From NCBI GenBank assembly GCA_036583965.1, contig JAZBQD010000019.1:3835006-3899005 (forward strand): a stretch of DNA of 64,000 nucleotides, written 5' to 3'. Of the stretch, positions 1 through 12,875 are shown in pieces (position 1 is the stretch's first letter; each line of letters starts with the position of its first letter). Source of the DNA: Prunella strophiata. Taxonomy: Eukaryota > Chordata > Aves > Passeriformes > Prunellidae. The notes beneath the pieces are model-generated. The model searched no databases. It was not told where the DNA came from and saw only the letters and a list, made by a program, of their open reading frames with translations. Position numbers and translations under genes: made by a program.

Positions 1-524
1 GGGATCCAGGGACAGCCACAGCTGAGCCTGTCTCCCCACAAACACAGCCCAGCCATTGTCAATCTTCTTTCCCTTAAGCAGGATGAGATCCTTATGGTCC
101 TTCCCACACAGCTTTTTCTCTGCCCTTAACACCATTTCTGTGCATTTTCTGTGCCTTTTCAGGCTCCCTTGCTGGCTCTGGGTGTGTGGCTCTGCTGCTG
201 AGCTGCTCAGTGGGGTAGGGTCACACATCCCAGCCTTGCCATCCCCTGTTCCTACCCAGGAGGCAGCTGGATGTGCACTTGGGGACGTGGTTAGGGGTGG
301 ACGACGCAGTGCTTGGACCATGAGGGCTGCGACTGGGTTGACCTGGAGGTCTTTCCAAGATGGATGATTCTTGTCCAGGCCGGCTGGGCCATCCAGGCTA
401 AGGAATTATTAGGGAATACTCAGGAGAGAATTAGTATGATAGCTTCAAACAAGGCCAGCCAAGGCTGGAATAAAATCCATGACTGGAAAATCCCAAACCA
501 ACCGGTATTAAATCCATGAAAAGA
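1..524. other. Left edge, no gene seen
   Basis: Unique-looking, moderate G+C sequence before the gap. The frames at 56-367 and 313-519 have no recognisable protein character. I see no exon or repeat here. Confidence 0.5.
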
Positions 525-1024
525 NNNNNNNNNNNNNNNNNNNNNNNNNNNNNNNNNNNNNNNNNNNNNNNNNNNNNNNNNNNNNNNNNNNNNNNNNNNN
601 NNNNNNNNNNNNNNNNNNNNNNNNNNNNNNNNNNNNNNNNNNNNNNNNNNNNNNNNNNNNNNNNNNNNNNNNNNNNNNNNNNNNNNNNNNNNNNNNNNNN
701 NNNNNNNNNNNNNNNNNNNNNNNNNNNNNNNNNNNNNNNNNNNNNNNNNNNNNNNNNNNNNNNNNNNNNNNNNNNNNNNNNNNNNNNNNNNNNNNNNNNN
801 NNNNNNNNNNNNNNNNNNNNNNNNNNNNNNNNNNNNNNNNNNNNNNNNNNNNNNNNNNNNNNNNNNNNNNNNNNNNNNNNNNNNNNNNNNNNNNNNNNNN
901 NNNNNNNNNNNNNNNNNNNNNNNNNNNNNNNNNNNNNNNNNNNNNNNNNNNNNNNNNNNNNNNNNNNNNNNNNNNNNNNNNNNNNNNNNNNNNNNNNNNN
1001 NNNNNNNNNNNNNNNNNNNNNNNN
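525..1024. other. Assembly gap, 500 N
   Basis: Exactly 500 unknown bases, a default gap size, so the true length is unknown. Its right edge is directly at a tandem array, the likely cause of the gap. Confidence 0.98.
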
Positions 1025-1610
1025 CAAAGCCCTTCCTGGCCCTTGTTGTTGACCCAAGGCCATTCCTGATCCTCAGTGGTGACCCAAAGCCATCCCTGGT
1101 CACCCAAAGCCATTCCCTGCCCTTGTTAGTGACCCAAAGCCATTCCTAGTTCTTGTTGGTGACCCAAAGCGATTCCCAGCCCTTGATGGTGACCCAAAGC
1201 CATTCCTGGTCACCCAAAGCCATTCCCTGCCCTCAGTGATGACCCAAAGCCATTCCTGGTCACCCAAAACCATTCCCAGCTCCTTTTGGTGACCCAAAGC
1301 CATTCCTGGTGACCCAAAGCCATTCCTGACTCTTGTTGGTCACCCAAAGCCGTTCCTGGTCATCCAAAGCCGTTCCTGGTCCCCCAAAGCTGTTCCTGGT
1401 CCCCCAAAGCCATTCCTGGTCTCCCAAAGCCATTCCTGGTCCCCCAAAGCCATTCCTGGTCACCCAAAGCCATTCCTGGCCCCCCAAAGCCATTCCTGGT
1501 CACTGTTGGTTCCCCAAAGCCATTCCTGGTCACCCCAAAGCCATTCCTGGTCCCCCAAAGCCGTTCCTGGTCCCCCAAAGCCGTTCCTGGTCCCCCAAAG
1601 CCATCCCCCC
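1025..1610. repeat. Minisatellite with CCCAAAGCCATTCCTGGTC unit
   Basis: Tandem units built on CAAAGCCATTCCTGGTC. Distal units (about 1340-1605) are 20 bp; proximal units (1025-1340) are often about 30 bp with an extra CCTTGTTGGTGA-type insert. The array starts at the N gap and ends near 1607 at CCATCCCCCC. Long frames on the minus strand (WLWVTRNGFG-type repeats) are only translations of the unit. Confidence 0.93.
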
Positions 1611-2011
1611 GGTGCTGCGGGAAGGGGCTGCGGCTGCCCGGCTGCTCCATCCCTGAGCGCTGCTGCCATCTAATGCCACGGCCGGCTCCCCGCAGGAGCA
1701 GCAACGCTCCGGGAGTGAGACAGCAATGACTCTCCTCCTTTTAAGAAGTGCTGTTCGTGCGGGTAAATGCTGCTCCTTTCCCAATACCGACCTGATGGGT
1801 AACTGCGAGCGGTGGGAGTACCCCAGCAGGGATGCAGGACACCCTGGAGTGCTTTTAGTTGGTTCTTTTGGCTGAGGACAGCTGAAAATTGCAGGAAAAA
1901 CACCCTCCAGCTCACCAGAGCCAGGATTTCATCCTGCTGGAGCTGTTCCCCCCAGCCCTTTTTCTGCCAGGGAGGGAGAGGTGGTTTCCTGGATAAAATC
2001 ATATCAAAAAA

Positions 2012-2085
2012 TCCTAGAATGATCTGGGTGAGAAGGGATCTTAAGGAACACCTCACTGCAACCCCCTGCCATGGGCTGGTGGCTG
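2012..2085 (-). mobile_element. CR1 LINE 3' tail, diverged
   Basis: Reads TAGAATGATCTGGGTGAGAAGG followed by a CCCCTGCCATGGG block, a worn version of the antisense CR1 end. Confidence 0.6.
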
Positions 2086-4179
2086 GGATGATGGGCTGGG
2101 TGGGAGATCTGTGTTTGGAGAAGGGAGTTTTGTTCAAGTCAGATCTTCATTAATCTCTGTTTCTGAGTAGTGTTAATATCTGTAATTACTTTTTATTTAT
2201 TTAGTATTCATTGAAGCACTCGGGGCAGGTTCCTTCCATTGTGTCACCTCTGCAGAAGGTTTAATTTTTTTGCCTTTTTAATTTAATATTCATAATCAGC
2301 ACTCCCCAAAATGAATGTGGGTGGATACAAAATGGATTAAAAACCTGCTCTTGTCCTTCCCAAAGAGACCCTCAGAGTGAGGTCTGCTTTTCTGAGGACC
2401 TTCCAAGGGATTTTGGTGATTTCACATTTCCATGAAAGATGCAGAGGGCATGGGGTCTGCGTGGCTGGACACAAATAAACAGAATTTGTCACAAATTCTG
2501 GTTTTATTTTCACAAATAAACACAGAATTTGGAGGTCACAACATTCAGGGTGGCCTCTGCCTTTTGGAAAGGTGCTGCTCACCTTGGGGGCTGAGGAGGG
2601 CAGGGATGAAGGCTGCTGGGACCTCTGGGGTTGATGAGGACCCACCCAAGGCACTTCCTAATGGCCATGCCCAAAATCAAGGCTCAATTTCCTTTAGTGG
2701 ATTAAAGAATTTCACCTGTGTGCAGGTCATGGTGGGAGCTCTGGGCATTGTGCCAGCCAGCTGACCCCAAAATGACACAAAAATCATGCAACTGGGCATT
2801 GAGACAGTTTGTGGCCTCCAGGCTTACTCCCAACTAAGAGAAAAGCTTTTTTCCTTTCCCAAGTAGAAGAAAAACTTTTTTCCTTTATTTTTTCCTCCAC
2901 CACTCTAAAACCCTCCTCTGCAAACACACCTCTGGTGGTCACAGCACATCCATCCACTGTTTCTGAAACTTCCCTTGCACCTCCTGCCAGGAAACCAATT
3001 TTTTTTTTTATCTTTGCCCATTGCTTTGGATGAGCCCAACACAAAAAGAGGTTTTCTCCACAACTGGATGAGCAGATATTTATATTTTTTGGACGAAGCT
3101 CACTGTGAAGGAATGGTGACCTCGTCCCCTGTGAGGGCAGTGCCTCACCATGGTTCTGCAGCAGAGGGGACCTTTGAGGGGGTGTTTGGATGGGGCTGTG
3201 GGGATCAAACTCTGGCACTCTGTGCCCTGCTGCTCCCCAGGGCCTGGCCAAGGCTCCCTGGTGCCCTGTCCCCTCCCAGCAGGTGCTGGCTGTGTGTGCA
3301 CAGGGATTAGGTAACACCAGCTCTGTGTTTGGGGTCTGAGTGCTTCTTTCAATTTAGCTTAACTCAGTGAGGAATTGACTTAAACTAGATTGATATAAGC
3401 CACTCTTAAAAGATTTAAGCCCCACTGTAAGAGGATGTGCTCATGGGTTTACACTGTATTAACCCAGGCTTTTAAATAACAGCTCCAGGCTAGGTCTATA
3501 CTTGGTTTCTATACCAAATTATTGCAGCTCAGGCCTGCCTGGTGTTTTAATTGAATCAGTGAGAAATGTTCATGTGGATTCACTTACACTGGTGGTGAGT
3601 TGTCTTACAGTGGCAGAGCTCTGGGAGTCATCCAGCTCTCCCAAGAGTGGGAATGAGGAGGGCTGCATGCTTGGAGGGAAGAGAGTCTGTAAACCCAGGG
3701 AGTGCTTAAAGTATTTTTATCAGCAGGGAGAAGAAAGGAACCAAAATTTCAATTAAAAACAAGCAAACATTTAATGTTCTTCACTTTTTTTTCTGTGGTC
3801 AGCAGCGCCTGTAAAAGAGGGAGAACAGAGATCCTGATTTTTGGGGCAGATGGGACACTTGGCTGGGATAGAGCAGCAATTCCTGCTGGGGGGTGGTTTC
3901 CCCACAGTCTCCAATCCTAAACCCAGCGATTTTGGCCAACTCTTGGGTTTTTGACCCCCTGCCCCAGCAGCTCACCCTGCTCTCAGCTCTGGCTGGTCCC
4001 ACACTGGGGGAAAGCTGCTCTCAGCTGCAAAACCAGCAAGTTTTGGCTAATCCCTCTCCTAGCACAGTATATCCCTTGCACGAACACGCTGCTGCTCTCT
4101 AATAGTATTAATAATTCTCCCTTTATTTCTCACTCAAACACTCTTGGAAGGATCATCCAATTTAAATCACAGCTTCTCT

Positions 4180-4600
4180 AGTTAGCGCGTGTCACCACGA
4201 GAGGGCAATAAATCATCTAATTACAGTGATGGAGCCGCTGTCCTTTCACAAAGCCACCCATGATGAACTTAAATGGATTTTAAACATTAATATAATAGGC
4301 ATTTAGTAAAGAATGGGAAGGAAAAAGAACATTTTAAACAAGCCAGCAGGTTCCCCGGAATGTATTTGGGATGCGGGGCTCGGATTGGCCACCAAACCCA
4401 TCCTGATGTGCGGAGGACGCTGGAATTAGAGCCGGGGAAGGGAGCCCTGCCTCTTTGAGATGCTAATTCAGGTAAAAGCTCATTTTGAGGAGTGCAGACG
4501 TACTGACCCTAATGATTCGGAGCTATTTGGAGAGCTAATGGAGGGTTACTAATTTCAAAGCATATCAATCTCGTAAAAAGTGAAAGGAGATGGTTCCGTA
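4180..4600. promoter_or_regulatory. Candidate conserved regulatory block
   Basis: Repeat-free and AT-rich, with several homeodomain-like cores (CTAATTACAG, CTAATGATTC, GCTAATTCAG, GCTAATGGAG) and the CTCF-like site. No coding frame. Conservation is a guess from composition. Confidence 0.35.
4195..4208 (+). promoter_or_regulatory. CTCF-like motif
   Basis: CCACGAGAGGGCAA fits the CTCF core CCASYAGRKGGCRS except for two positions. It sits in a unique AT-rich block 31 kb upstream of TMEM260. Motif match only. Confidence 0.4.
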
Positions 4601-6347
4601 CTCGGCTGTCCTGGGGGATGTCTGGGGCTCCCCGGCCCCTTCCTGAGCCCTCTGCTGGCTCCAAAATGCTGCCAAAATGCTCTGCTACATCCACTGCTGA
4701 GGCTTGGCCCTAAGGAAACCAAGGAAAAGCCACTTTATCCCCCAAGCTGATGCTGCCAGGAATGGGTACTCTAATCCTGGTACTCTGACCCCAGCCACTC
4801 TAACCCAGGGGAGTATTTTTTGGTCCCACTCTCTGCTTTATCCCCCAGGGAGAGGTGGCAGGGTCCTGGTGGATGTTTTGTGGCCCCAAATGTGGCCACT
4901 GGTGGTGGGCAGGAGCAGAACACCTCTTCTGGGATGTGTTTTTGTGGTGACCTTGGCTGGTTTCTGGCTGGGAGCTGCTTGAGGGCCAAGGGTGGGAGGT
5001 GTCATTGAACCAGCCAAATCTTGTCTTGGCATTCATCAGTCTCCTCAATGTCCTCATGATCCCAGTCTTCCCAGTTTCCACGTGCCAAGAGGGCATCTAC
5101 CCACGAGGCAGGGAGCAGAAATCCATCAGAAACAGCCTTTCAAGAGGTGTGGCAGATTTAAGGGCTGCAACACTAGATGGTGTTGGCATTTTTGGGTTAT
5201 TTAATCCCTTTTATTTGACTTCCTGTGCTTGGATGCATGAGACACCGAGCTGGTGCACCTGTGACTTTTGGAGAGGGGGAGAGAGCAGAGATTTTCTGCA
5301 GAATCCAAAACAGACCTGGATGAACCAAGGTCAGAAATGAGTTCTCAAAGCCCAGGGCTTCTGGGTGCATTTAAGAGAGCAAAATTAGGCACACAAGAAT
5401 GAAATGGGAAATGAGATGGGAAAGCAGCAGCACTGGGGGCTGGGTGTGAAGGCAGAACAAATCACAGCCTAAGGCTGATGGGACAGCAAAGAAAAACTTA
5501 TTTGGGTTGTTTATTATAAAGAGAGTCACATGTGAGACCTGGCAGGGACTGGTCCTGCCTTGTGTGCTCCTACCATGAGGGAAGCCTTGTGTCCAGCTCA
5601 GGGCTTCAAAACCTTGTGAGCAACTTGTAGGGAGCCCAGGGGGAAGGAACAGAAGTGCTGCTGGGCCATAGCTGGTGAGGGAAGATGGGCTGTGAGCCTC
5701 CTGGAGCAGTGTGAGAAATGAATTTGTAAGGGATTCTCAAAATCTGACAGAAAGCTCACACAGTCTGAGATGAGGTGTGCTGACTTAGGGAGGCCATGGA
5801 ACAGAGATGACATTGCTGAGAGAGAGACTGAACTAGAAACAAGTTTCAACAAGTTTCAAAAGATGGCCTTGCAAAAAGAACAGAAATTTCAGAGAACTAG
5901 ATCTGTGAAAGATGCATTGTAGCAGGACTACGTGGGGTAAAAATGTAAGTGATTAGTGTAAGAAGTATTAGCAGCATTGTGTGGCAAAAGCTAATAGGCT
6001 GAAAAACATTTATAAGGTATTGTGACCAGGAAATAGATTGGCTTCTGATAGAATGGGGTTGAGTTTTTCATCTCTTATGTGTCACTCTTCATCGAGACTG
6101 ATAATGGAATCAAATATTTTAAAACACCTTTCAGCTGCCCTGTCTCTGAAAAGCTGGGAATAATCCAGCAGAGTAGGATTTGGCTCTCCTGCTCCTTGAG
6201 GAAAGGTCAAAGCTGCACTCAAGGAAAAACTGGTTTGAGTTGGAAGAGCAATGAGAAGGTGAGGGGACCACGTGCAGCCTCTGCCTCGGAGCTTTCCAGA
6301 ACAGGGAGCTCCTGGGGAGGAACTGGGCCATTCAGATCTTCTCCACT

Positions 6348-6455
6348 TCACAGAATTCACAGAATTCACAGAATCACTGGGCTGGAAGAGACCTTAAAGA
6401 TCATCAAGTCCAACCCATGTCCTAACACCTCAACTAAACCCTGGCACTGAGTGCC
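6348..6455 (-). mobile_element. CR1 LINE 3' end
   Basis: Three CACAGAATT-type 8-9 bp end repeats, then CTGGGCTGGAAGAGACC and TCCAACCCATGTCCTAACACC. The variant wording suggests a different CR1 subfamily from most others here. Confidence 0.85.
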
Positions 6456-7199
6456 ACCAGGAGCAAAGCAAGACTTGGTGGGAATGCTACCAGCACCATC
6501 CTGGTGCCAGGGCTGGGGAGGACTGGGAAATGCTCCTTGAGATCCCCTCTGGAGCTCTCCTGCAGCTCTGCATCTGCCTGAGCCCTGTGGCTCTGCACAA
6601 GGCTGGTGGGTGGCCCTAAACCATGAGGAGCAGCAGGGAAGCCAAGGTGAATCTGGTTACAAAACCCACAGCACAGCCAGTGCCCCAGGGCTGCAGGAGA
6701 AGGGAGAAGCTGCCAGCAGGAGAAGGCTTTGGGACAGGATATTCCTGCCCTGAGGAGTTACCAGGGAACATAGGAAACCCATGCTAAAGGTTGTCTTGAA
6801 AAATAAGGGTATGGCAAGAACTGAGAGTCACCACTTCCCACAGCAAGTCCTGATGGAAAGGTTTAAGGAGCTGCAGGTCATGGGTTCATACACAGATTTA
6901 TCCTCTGTGCTGATATCCCTCCACTGTGGAAGTCATGGTCACCATGGGGGTCACCTGGGCCCTCCCTGGGAGCATTTTTCAGCCTTTTCCACTGGAAGGA
7001 GGAGGAGAACAAGGCAGTTCAGGTGTGGTGTGGCTGATGGACACCCTGGTAGGTTGTTTGCAGCAGTCCTGGGTGGATATTTCCCTGGATTTCCCCTGGA
7101 CCAGCACTGGCATGCTCAGTCCTGAACAGAGCATGAAGCAGGGGAGGAGAACATGGAGACTCAGAGCCCAGCCAAGTTCTGCTCTGATTTTCATAACTA

Positions 7200-7640
7200 A
7201 TAAAGATCCGGTATGAATATGAGATTGGAAGGCCTCAAAGCTGATTAAATCTGTTTGATATTTGTGGGTTTCCTCCCCCTCCCTCCCCTTTGTTAAAGGA
7301 CAGTCTCCTCCTTCAAAGTGAGTGATGGTCTAAAGTCCTAATGCCGATTATTGCTGAGATTCTCACACAAATGCGGTGGGGAGAAGGGGGGAAGAATAAA
7401 AATCCCTGTAGGGTGGTTTAAAGTCGGCGTGAGTAGTGTGTAATCTACCCAACAGGATTGATCCAGGTCAGGCATTAAAGGCTAAAATGGATTAAACAAA
7501 AGACATTCCCCTTGTAACAAGAAGGAAAAACTTCAAAGGTGGGATTTGTTCTTGTTATGACAAAGGAAGTGGATTTACCAAGTGCCTGGGGGCACACACC
7601 CCTCCGCGGCTTTCAATTTGCTCGAGTTGCTCTGAAGAAA
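7200..7640. promoter_or_regulatory. Candidate conserved regulatory block
   Basis: Repeat-free, with intact CpGs (GCCGATTATTGC, AAGTCGGCGTGAG, CTCCGCGGCTTTC) in a moderate-GC setting and GATTA/TTAAA words; CpG retention outside an island hints at selection or low methylation. Confidence 0.3.
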
Positions 7641-9079
7641 CAGGACAAAATGCGTGGGGGTTTTCGCCGTGTGCCTCGACGCTGCCGGGGCCCTCCCCGG
7701 GGTACGAACGCTGGGTTAAGAGGATCGGCTTGGCATCGCTTTTCCTTGTTTTGTTTTGTTCGCTCTTTAGGGGGAAAAAATATTAGGAAGGGGAAAAAAA
7801 GAGAAAGGGAGGGGCGGGAATAACAAAAGGAGGGAGAAAGGGAGGGTAGGTGGAGTGTCAGAGGGATGGGGTGGGTGAGGGTGGTGGGGACAGGTGGGAC
7901 AAGGGGGAGATGGGATGGGAAATGGGAATTTTGAAGCAAAGAAGGAGCCAGGCTGTCCCAGACAGGGGTGAAGGGCTGGAAAAGGGGCTGGTCCTGTTTT
8001 GAATGCAACCACCCTCTGCACGAAGATGCCTTTTCCCTCCTGCTCCTCACTGGTCACACCATGGCCAAGGTCAGTGCTGATTGTCCCTGCCCAGTGGAAA
8101 TCCAGCTCTGCATGGACCACGAGGGAAGGGGATGGGACCTTCAGGCCAACAAATCTCAGCAGGTCTCCAGGTGAGCGTTGCAGCCACTTGTTTTTACAAG
8201 ATTTGCACCCTGCTGGGGTGGCAGGGGGGGATTATTCTTTTCTTTCTTGTTCTTGAACCCACTCCAGGGCGAAGCTAATTCTCCTCCCTGGCAGGGAAAA
8301 GGCACCGTGGCAGTAGCCATGGTGACAGCAGGGCTTGGTGGCAACCAGTGGTGGCTGCAGTGACATTCCCTCCATCCCTCCATCTTCCCCAGGTCCTGCC
8401 ACCACTGCAGGGGACAGGCTGTGACACCAAACACCTGCAGGACCCAGCCAGGAGACCCACAACACTCCAAACCTTTCCAACAATGGTGCTTCCACAAAGC
8501 CTGAAGTGCTCCTTGGTGTCTGGTGCACCCAAATCTGGAGCATCTCAAGCTGGGCAGGGCTGTTGGGCAATCCTGCAGAGGTGCTGGATGGTGGGAACCT
8601 GGTGGCTTCCATGTTGCCTGGTACCTCTCATTGCTTGAATTCAAACTACTACAGCTTCTTTGGAACCAAACCTGTGTGATTTTGAGCTGTTTCTTGCAGG
8701 GAACAAGCCCCACACTCTGATCTGTGTGATCACAGCCAGGTTAAGTTGAATGTGTCTCTGTATGTGTACAAGTTTTCCATACTAAAGCCAGGTTAATTCT
8801 GTTAGGAAGTGGATCCTCGCTCTGGTGCAGCACAGGGCTGTTGTATTTCTATCTAATTACCCAGGTAATGCAATTAGAAAATCAGGTCTAAGCTGACATC
8901 AAGAGGAGAGGTCCCCAGGTTTGCACAGCAACAGGACTACAGTGATTAAATGTGCCACACTCAATTATTGACACGTGAAAGAGTCTTTGGGAAACTCCAT
9001 CTCCACCCACATTCTCTGGGATGACCAAAAAGATCTGAGCTGCAGCTCGCTGCTTTGTGGACAGAGAAGGATTTCATGA

Positions 9080-9350
9080 GGCCTGGAGTGACAGGACAAG
9101 GGGGAATGGATTCAGAATAGCAGAGGGAAGGGTTAGATGGGATATTGGGAAGGAATTGTTCCCTGTGAGGGTGCTGAGGCCCTGGCACAGGGTGCCCAGA
9201 GAAGCTGTGGCTGCCCCTGGATCCCTGGAATTGTCCAAGGACAGGGCTTGGAGCATCCTGGTCTGGTGGAAGGTGTCCCTGCCCATGGCAGGGAGGTGGG
9301 AATGAGATGAGCTTTAAGGCCCAACCCAAACTATTCTGGGATTCTGTGAA
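9080..9350 (+). mobile_element. CR1 LINE 3' fragment
   Basis: Sense copy: CCTGGAGTGACAGGACAAG, GATGGGATATTGGGAAGGAA, GAGAAGCTGTGGCTGCCCC, ending CCAACCCAAACTATTCTGGGATTCTGTG. Confidence 0.93.
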
Positions 9351-10337
9351 CATGAACTCCTTCTCTCAGAGCTTCTCACCTCCTCAGGGCCTTCTGCTTG
9401 GGCCCAACATCTTCCTCTGGAGACATTCCCAGGCAGAGATTGTGAGGGACAGGGATCACCTCTAGCTGGGAAGGACACTGGAGGACAGATGGAGATAAAC
9501 AGCAAATAAAGGTGCTCACAGTTACCACAGAGCCCCTTTCCCCTTTTCTGCAGCACACTTATCTCCACAGAGCATGACCAAGCCCCTTTAAACACAAGAG
9601 TAAATGGTTCCTGCTGAGGTGAGGACAAATGATGGAGCTGAGGATCTCCTCAGGAGCCCAGGCAGGTCCAAAGGACCAGCCCTGGCTGGAAGCAGAGGCC
9701 TGGCAGAGCCAAGGAGGTGAAGGAAAGGTGTGAATTCACCACCCCATGCTTGGCTTATTCTGACCTCCAGCAGCAGCTGCAGAGGGTTGCTGGTCCTGTC
9801 TTTCCCTGACATTGCCCTCTGGGCAGCTTTGGCTTAATGCACTTGTGTTTAACCATGTCTGTGCCAAGCTTTAACGACAAAATCATTTCTTTCTATTTGA
9901 AGGAGTTGTGGACAGATTCCTGCTGTGGTTTGTCCAGCTCCATGGCTCTCATCCCTTTTTAGCAGGTTCTGAAAGCACTTTATTGTGTCCTTATATCCCC
10001 TGAGCTTTGCTGGGGGTGTCAGCTCCCTTTGGTGGCTGGATGGGTAGGCAGGGACATGGAGTGGTCTCTCTGCCAGGCCTGTGACTGCAATGACACAAAG
10101 CCTGGTTACCCAGAGAGCTGAGCTGGTACAGGTCACCCCGTGCCTCAGTTTCCCTGCTCCAGAGCAGGGGTGCTGCCAAAAGTCTTTCCTTCCTGCCTCC
10201 TCCAAGCAGAGGACAAGACACCCTATGACCCACTAACATCCTCCCACACCATCTCTCTGCAATACTTTATACTCTGGGCTCTTCTTAGGGGTCTCAGTTT
10301 TATAGTGAGATCCTGGAAGTCTCTTCACACCAGATCA

Positions 10338-10740
10338 GGAATCACTTATGTTAGAAAAGGCCTCCAACACTGTCAAGTCCAACCTTTGACTGATCACCAC
10401 CTTGTCAACCAGACTGAGTGCCATGTCCAGTCTTTTCTGGAACACTTCCAGGGATGGTGACTCCTGGCCAGCCCATTCCAATGCCTGACAACCCTTTCCA
10501 TGAAGAAATTCCTCCTGATGTCCAACCTGAACCTTCCCTGGTGCAGCTTGGGGCTGTTTGCTCTCATTCTGCCACTGGTTCCCTGGGAGCAAAGCCTGAC
10601 CCCCACCAGGCTGTCCCCTCCTGTCAGGGAGCTGTGGAGAACAAAAAGGTCCCCCCTGAGCCTCCTGTTCTCCAGGCTGAGCCCCCCCAGCTCCCTCAGC
10701 TGCTCCTCACAGTCCTCTCTCTCTCCAGTCTTGCATCTCA
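10338..10740 (-). mobile_element. CR1 LINE fragment
   Basis: Antisense copy with CATGAAGAAATTCCTCCTGATG, CAACCTGAACCTTCCCTGG and a CTCCAGGCTGAGC block. It makes up the first part of a 333-codon chance frame (10500-11501). Confidence 0.88.
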
Positions 10741-11469
10741 TGGCAGGGCAGTGGGCATGTGGCCAACCCCATCAGCCCCAAACATGTTCCAGGTGGTTTC
10801 TCCTCACTCCAGGCTTTGAAAATCCCCTCTCCCTAAGCCACACCACTCCACAACCTCTTTCTTTGCATTATCTCAGCACCCACCGATGCACTGGGGCCAC
10901 CACGCGGCATCCCAGTGGGAGCCCCCGAGGGCTGGCAACTCCTCCACCCTCTGCAGCTCTCCCACCTCCTGCTCCTTTACAGGATTCTTGGAAATCCTGC
11001 TGGGTTTTGTTTGGGTTTTTGCAAACACCCTCTTGCCTGGGTTTTCTTGCTCGCCTCCCCATTTTCCGCTCCCTCAGGAGGGGCTCGCGCGCCCCGCGAG
11101 CTTGGCGCGCTCTGAAAAGGACAAGCGTGAGTTTTCCCTCTCCACAGGTGAGCTTTCTGCTCTGGGATCAGCAAGGAGCCCTCATACACGGGGAAAACAT
11201 TCTCCTGATTGTGCTCTGCCACCGCCAAAGCTCTTCTTGGCACGGGGTGCTCAGTGCAGTCAGCTTGAAAAAAGGGGGAAAAACACAAAAAACGAGCAAA
11301 GCGAAGGAGGCGCGGAGCTCGTGGGACAGTGGGGGAAGACAAGAGGTGGTGCTAAAAGAGAAGCAAGGCAGGGATGCTGGGCACCACGGGGCAGAGGATG
11401 AGGGGATAATTCCCCATGGCAGGAATATGCCATCTGTAAAAACCCATTTGGGCTGTTTTTATAGGAAGC

Positions 11470-12030
11470 GAGGTGGTAAAACTACATTCGCTAGCAAATA
11501 ATTTAAATATTGCCAGTCACGTCACATTGTGGTTGTTTGGAAATAATTATATCCATATCACAGACAGTAAATAATAGATGTGCTTTCACTAACATTTTAT
11601 TCATGTTCTGTTTTAATATGGCAAACTTAGAAGTAATTTAATCTCCCAGTAAATTGAACTGGTAGGGGGTTCTTCACACAGAAGATTGCAAGTTATTAAT
11701 TCCAGGCAGTCTTCATCTTGTACAATTAGTCACTGTTTGCAGCTGGAAATGTTTTATTAATTTTCCATAGCAGTTGATTTTCCACAGTTTTCTCAGTTTA
11801 AATTAAGCAGTAAGAGCCGCTGTTTCTTCTTAAATAAATTTCCTTTCCACAAAAATACATGCCTCTGGCTATGTCAATTTTCCCGTTTGATTAAAGTGCC
11901 AGCAGGCAATTAATAACTTAATGCATTTTAAAGTACTTTTGGAAAAGTAATTTGAATAGCCAAACTTGTATATTTGAATTGATTGTTGCAGAAGATTTAA
12001 CACACATTCTTAAATCACAGAACCTTGTAA
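11470..12030. promoter_or_regulatory. Candidate conserved regulatory block
   Basis: Long AT-rich unique stretch without repeats: CAAATAATTTAAATATTGCC, a CACGTCACATTGTGG segment with a CRE-like half (ACGTCA), many ATTA/TAAT cores. Confidence 0.35.
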
Positions 12031-12383
12031 AGGACAAATGAAGAGTTGCAGAAGAAGCAGCCACCATCCCACACTGTCTCCTGAAACAGAGGGATCTTCT
12101 AAGTCTCCTTCTCCTCTGGGATTGTCACCCAGATTTTGATCCTGGGAGAGGGGTTGGGGGCTGGTTTATTGGGGGCTTGCAAGGGAAGGATTTGCTGAGC
12201 TCACTGGAGATGAGGTCCTTGGGAAGCCCTGAGGAATGACCTGCCCTGGTAAATAATTGTCCCTTCTCCACTGCATGGGCTGGGACATTCCCAGCCCCAA
12301 TAGAGGCTCCCACTGGCAGCAGGAATCTGCTCTCAGGTGGGTCCCAGAAGGTCCTTGTGGTGATTCAGACCTAATTTCATTGC

Positions 12384-12780
12384 ACAGAATTGTTTCAGCT
12401 GGAAGGGACCTTAAATATCACGTGATTCCAGCCACTGCCATGGGCAGGGACACCTTCCACTAGATGAGGTTGCCTCCAAGCCCCATCCAAACTGGCCTGG
12501 AATTAATTTCAAGGGATGGAGTAGCCACAGCTTCTCTGGGCAACCTGTGCCAGGGCCTCAGCACCCCAAACAGGGAAAATTTTCTTCCCAATATCCCATC
12601 TAAACCTATTGTCCTTTAGTTTGAACCCATTCCTTCTTGTCTTGTCACTCCATGCTCCTGAAAAAGTCCCTCTCCATCTCCCTTGTAGGCTTTCTTCAGG
12701 CACTGGAAGGCTGCAATTAGGTCACACCAAAGCCTTCTCCTTTCCAGGCTGAGAATTCCCATTCCTACCAGTCTTCAGCC
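12384..12780 (-). mobile_element. CR1 LINE 3' fragment
   Basis: Antisense, starting CACAGAATTGTTTCAGCTGG; continues through CCACAGCTTCTCTGGGCAAC and AAAGTCCCTCTCCATCTCCC to TTTCCAGGCTGAGAA. Confidence 0.93.
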
Positions 12781-12794
12781 ACCGAAGAATTTCA

Positions 12795-12875
12795 TCATAA
12801 CCAACCTAAACCTGCCTTCTGCCAATTTAAAACCATTTCCCCTTGTCCTCTCCATATCTGCTCGTGTAAAAAGTC
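12795..12875 (-). mobile_element. Second CR1 fragment, short
   Basis: ACCAACCTAAACCTGCCTTC and CCATTTCCCCTTGTCCTCTC repeat a section already present in the neighbouring copy, so this is a separate insertion or a rearranged piece. Confidence 0.6.

Noticed and set aside
420..1113. Long frames across the gap
   Set aside because: Created by reading through the 500 N.
1260..1704. Repeat proteins (WLWVTRNGFG-like)
   Set aside because: Translations of a 20-30 bp minisatellite with varying unit length; not kept in one frame.
7613..8120. Pro/Ser-rich minus-strand frames
   Set aside because: They mirror a purine-rich stretch (GGGAGAAAGGG-type) and have no other support.
10500..11501. 333-codon + strand frame
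   Set aside because: Its first part is an antisense CR1 and the rest is GC-rich unique DNA; no domain, no splice context, and no protein-like pattern.
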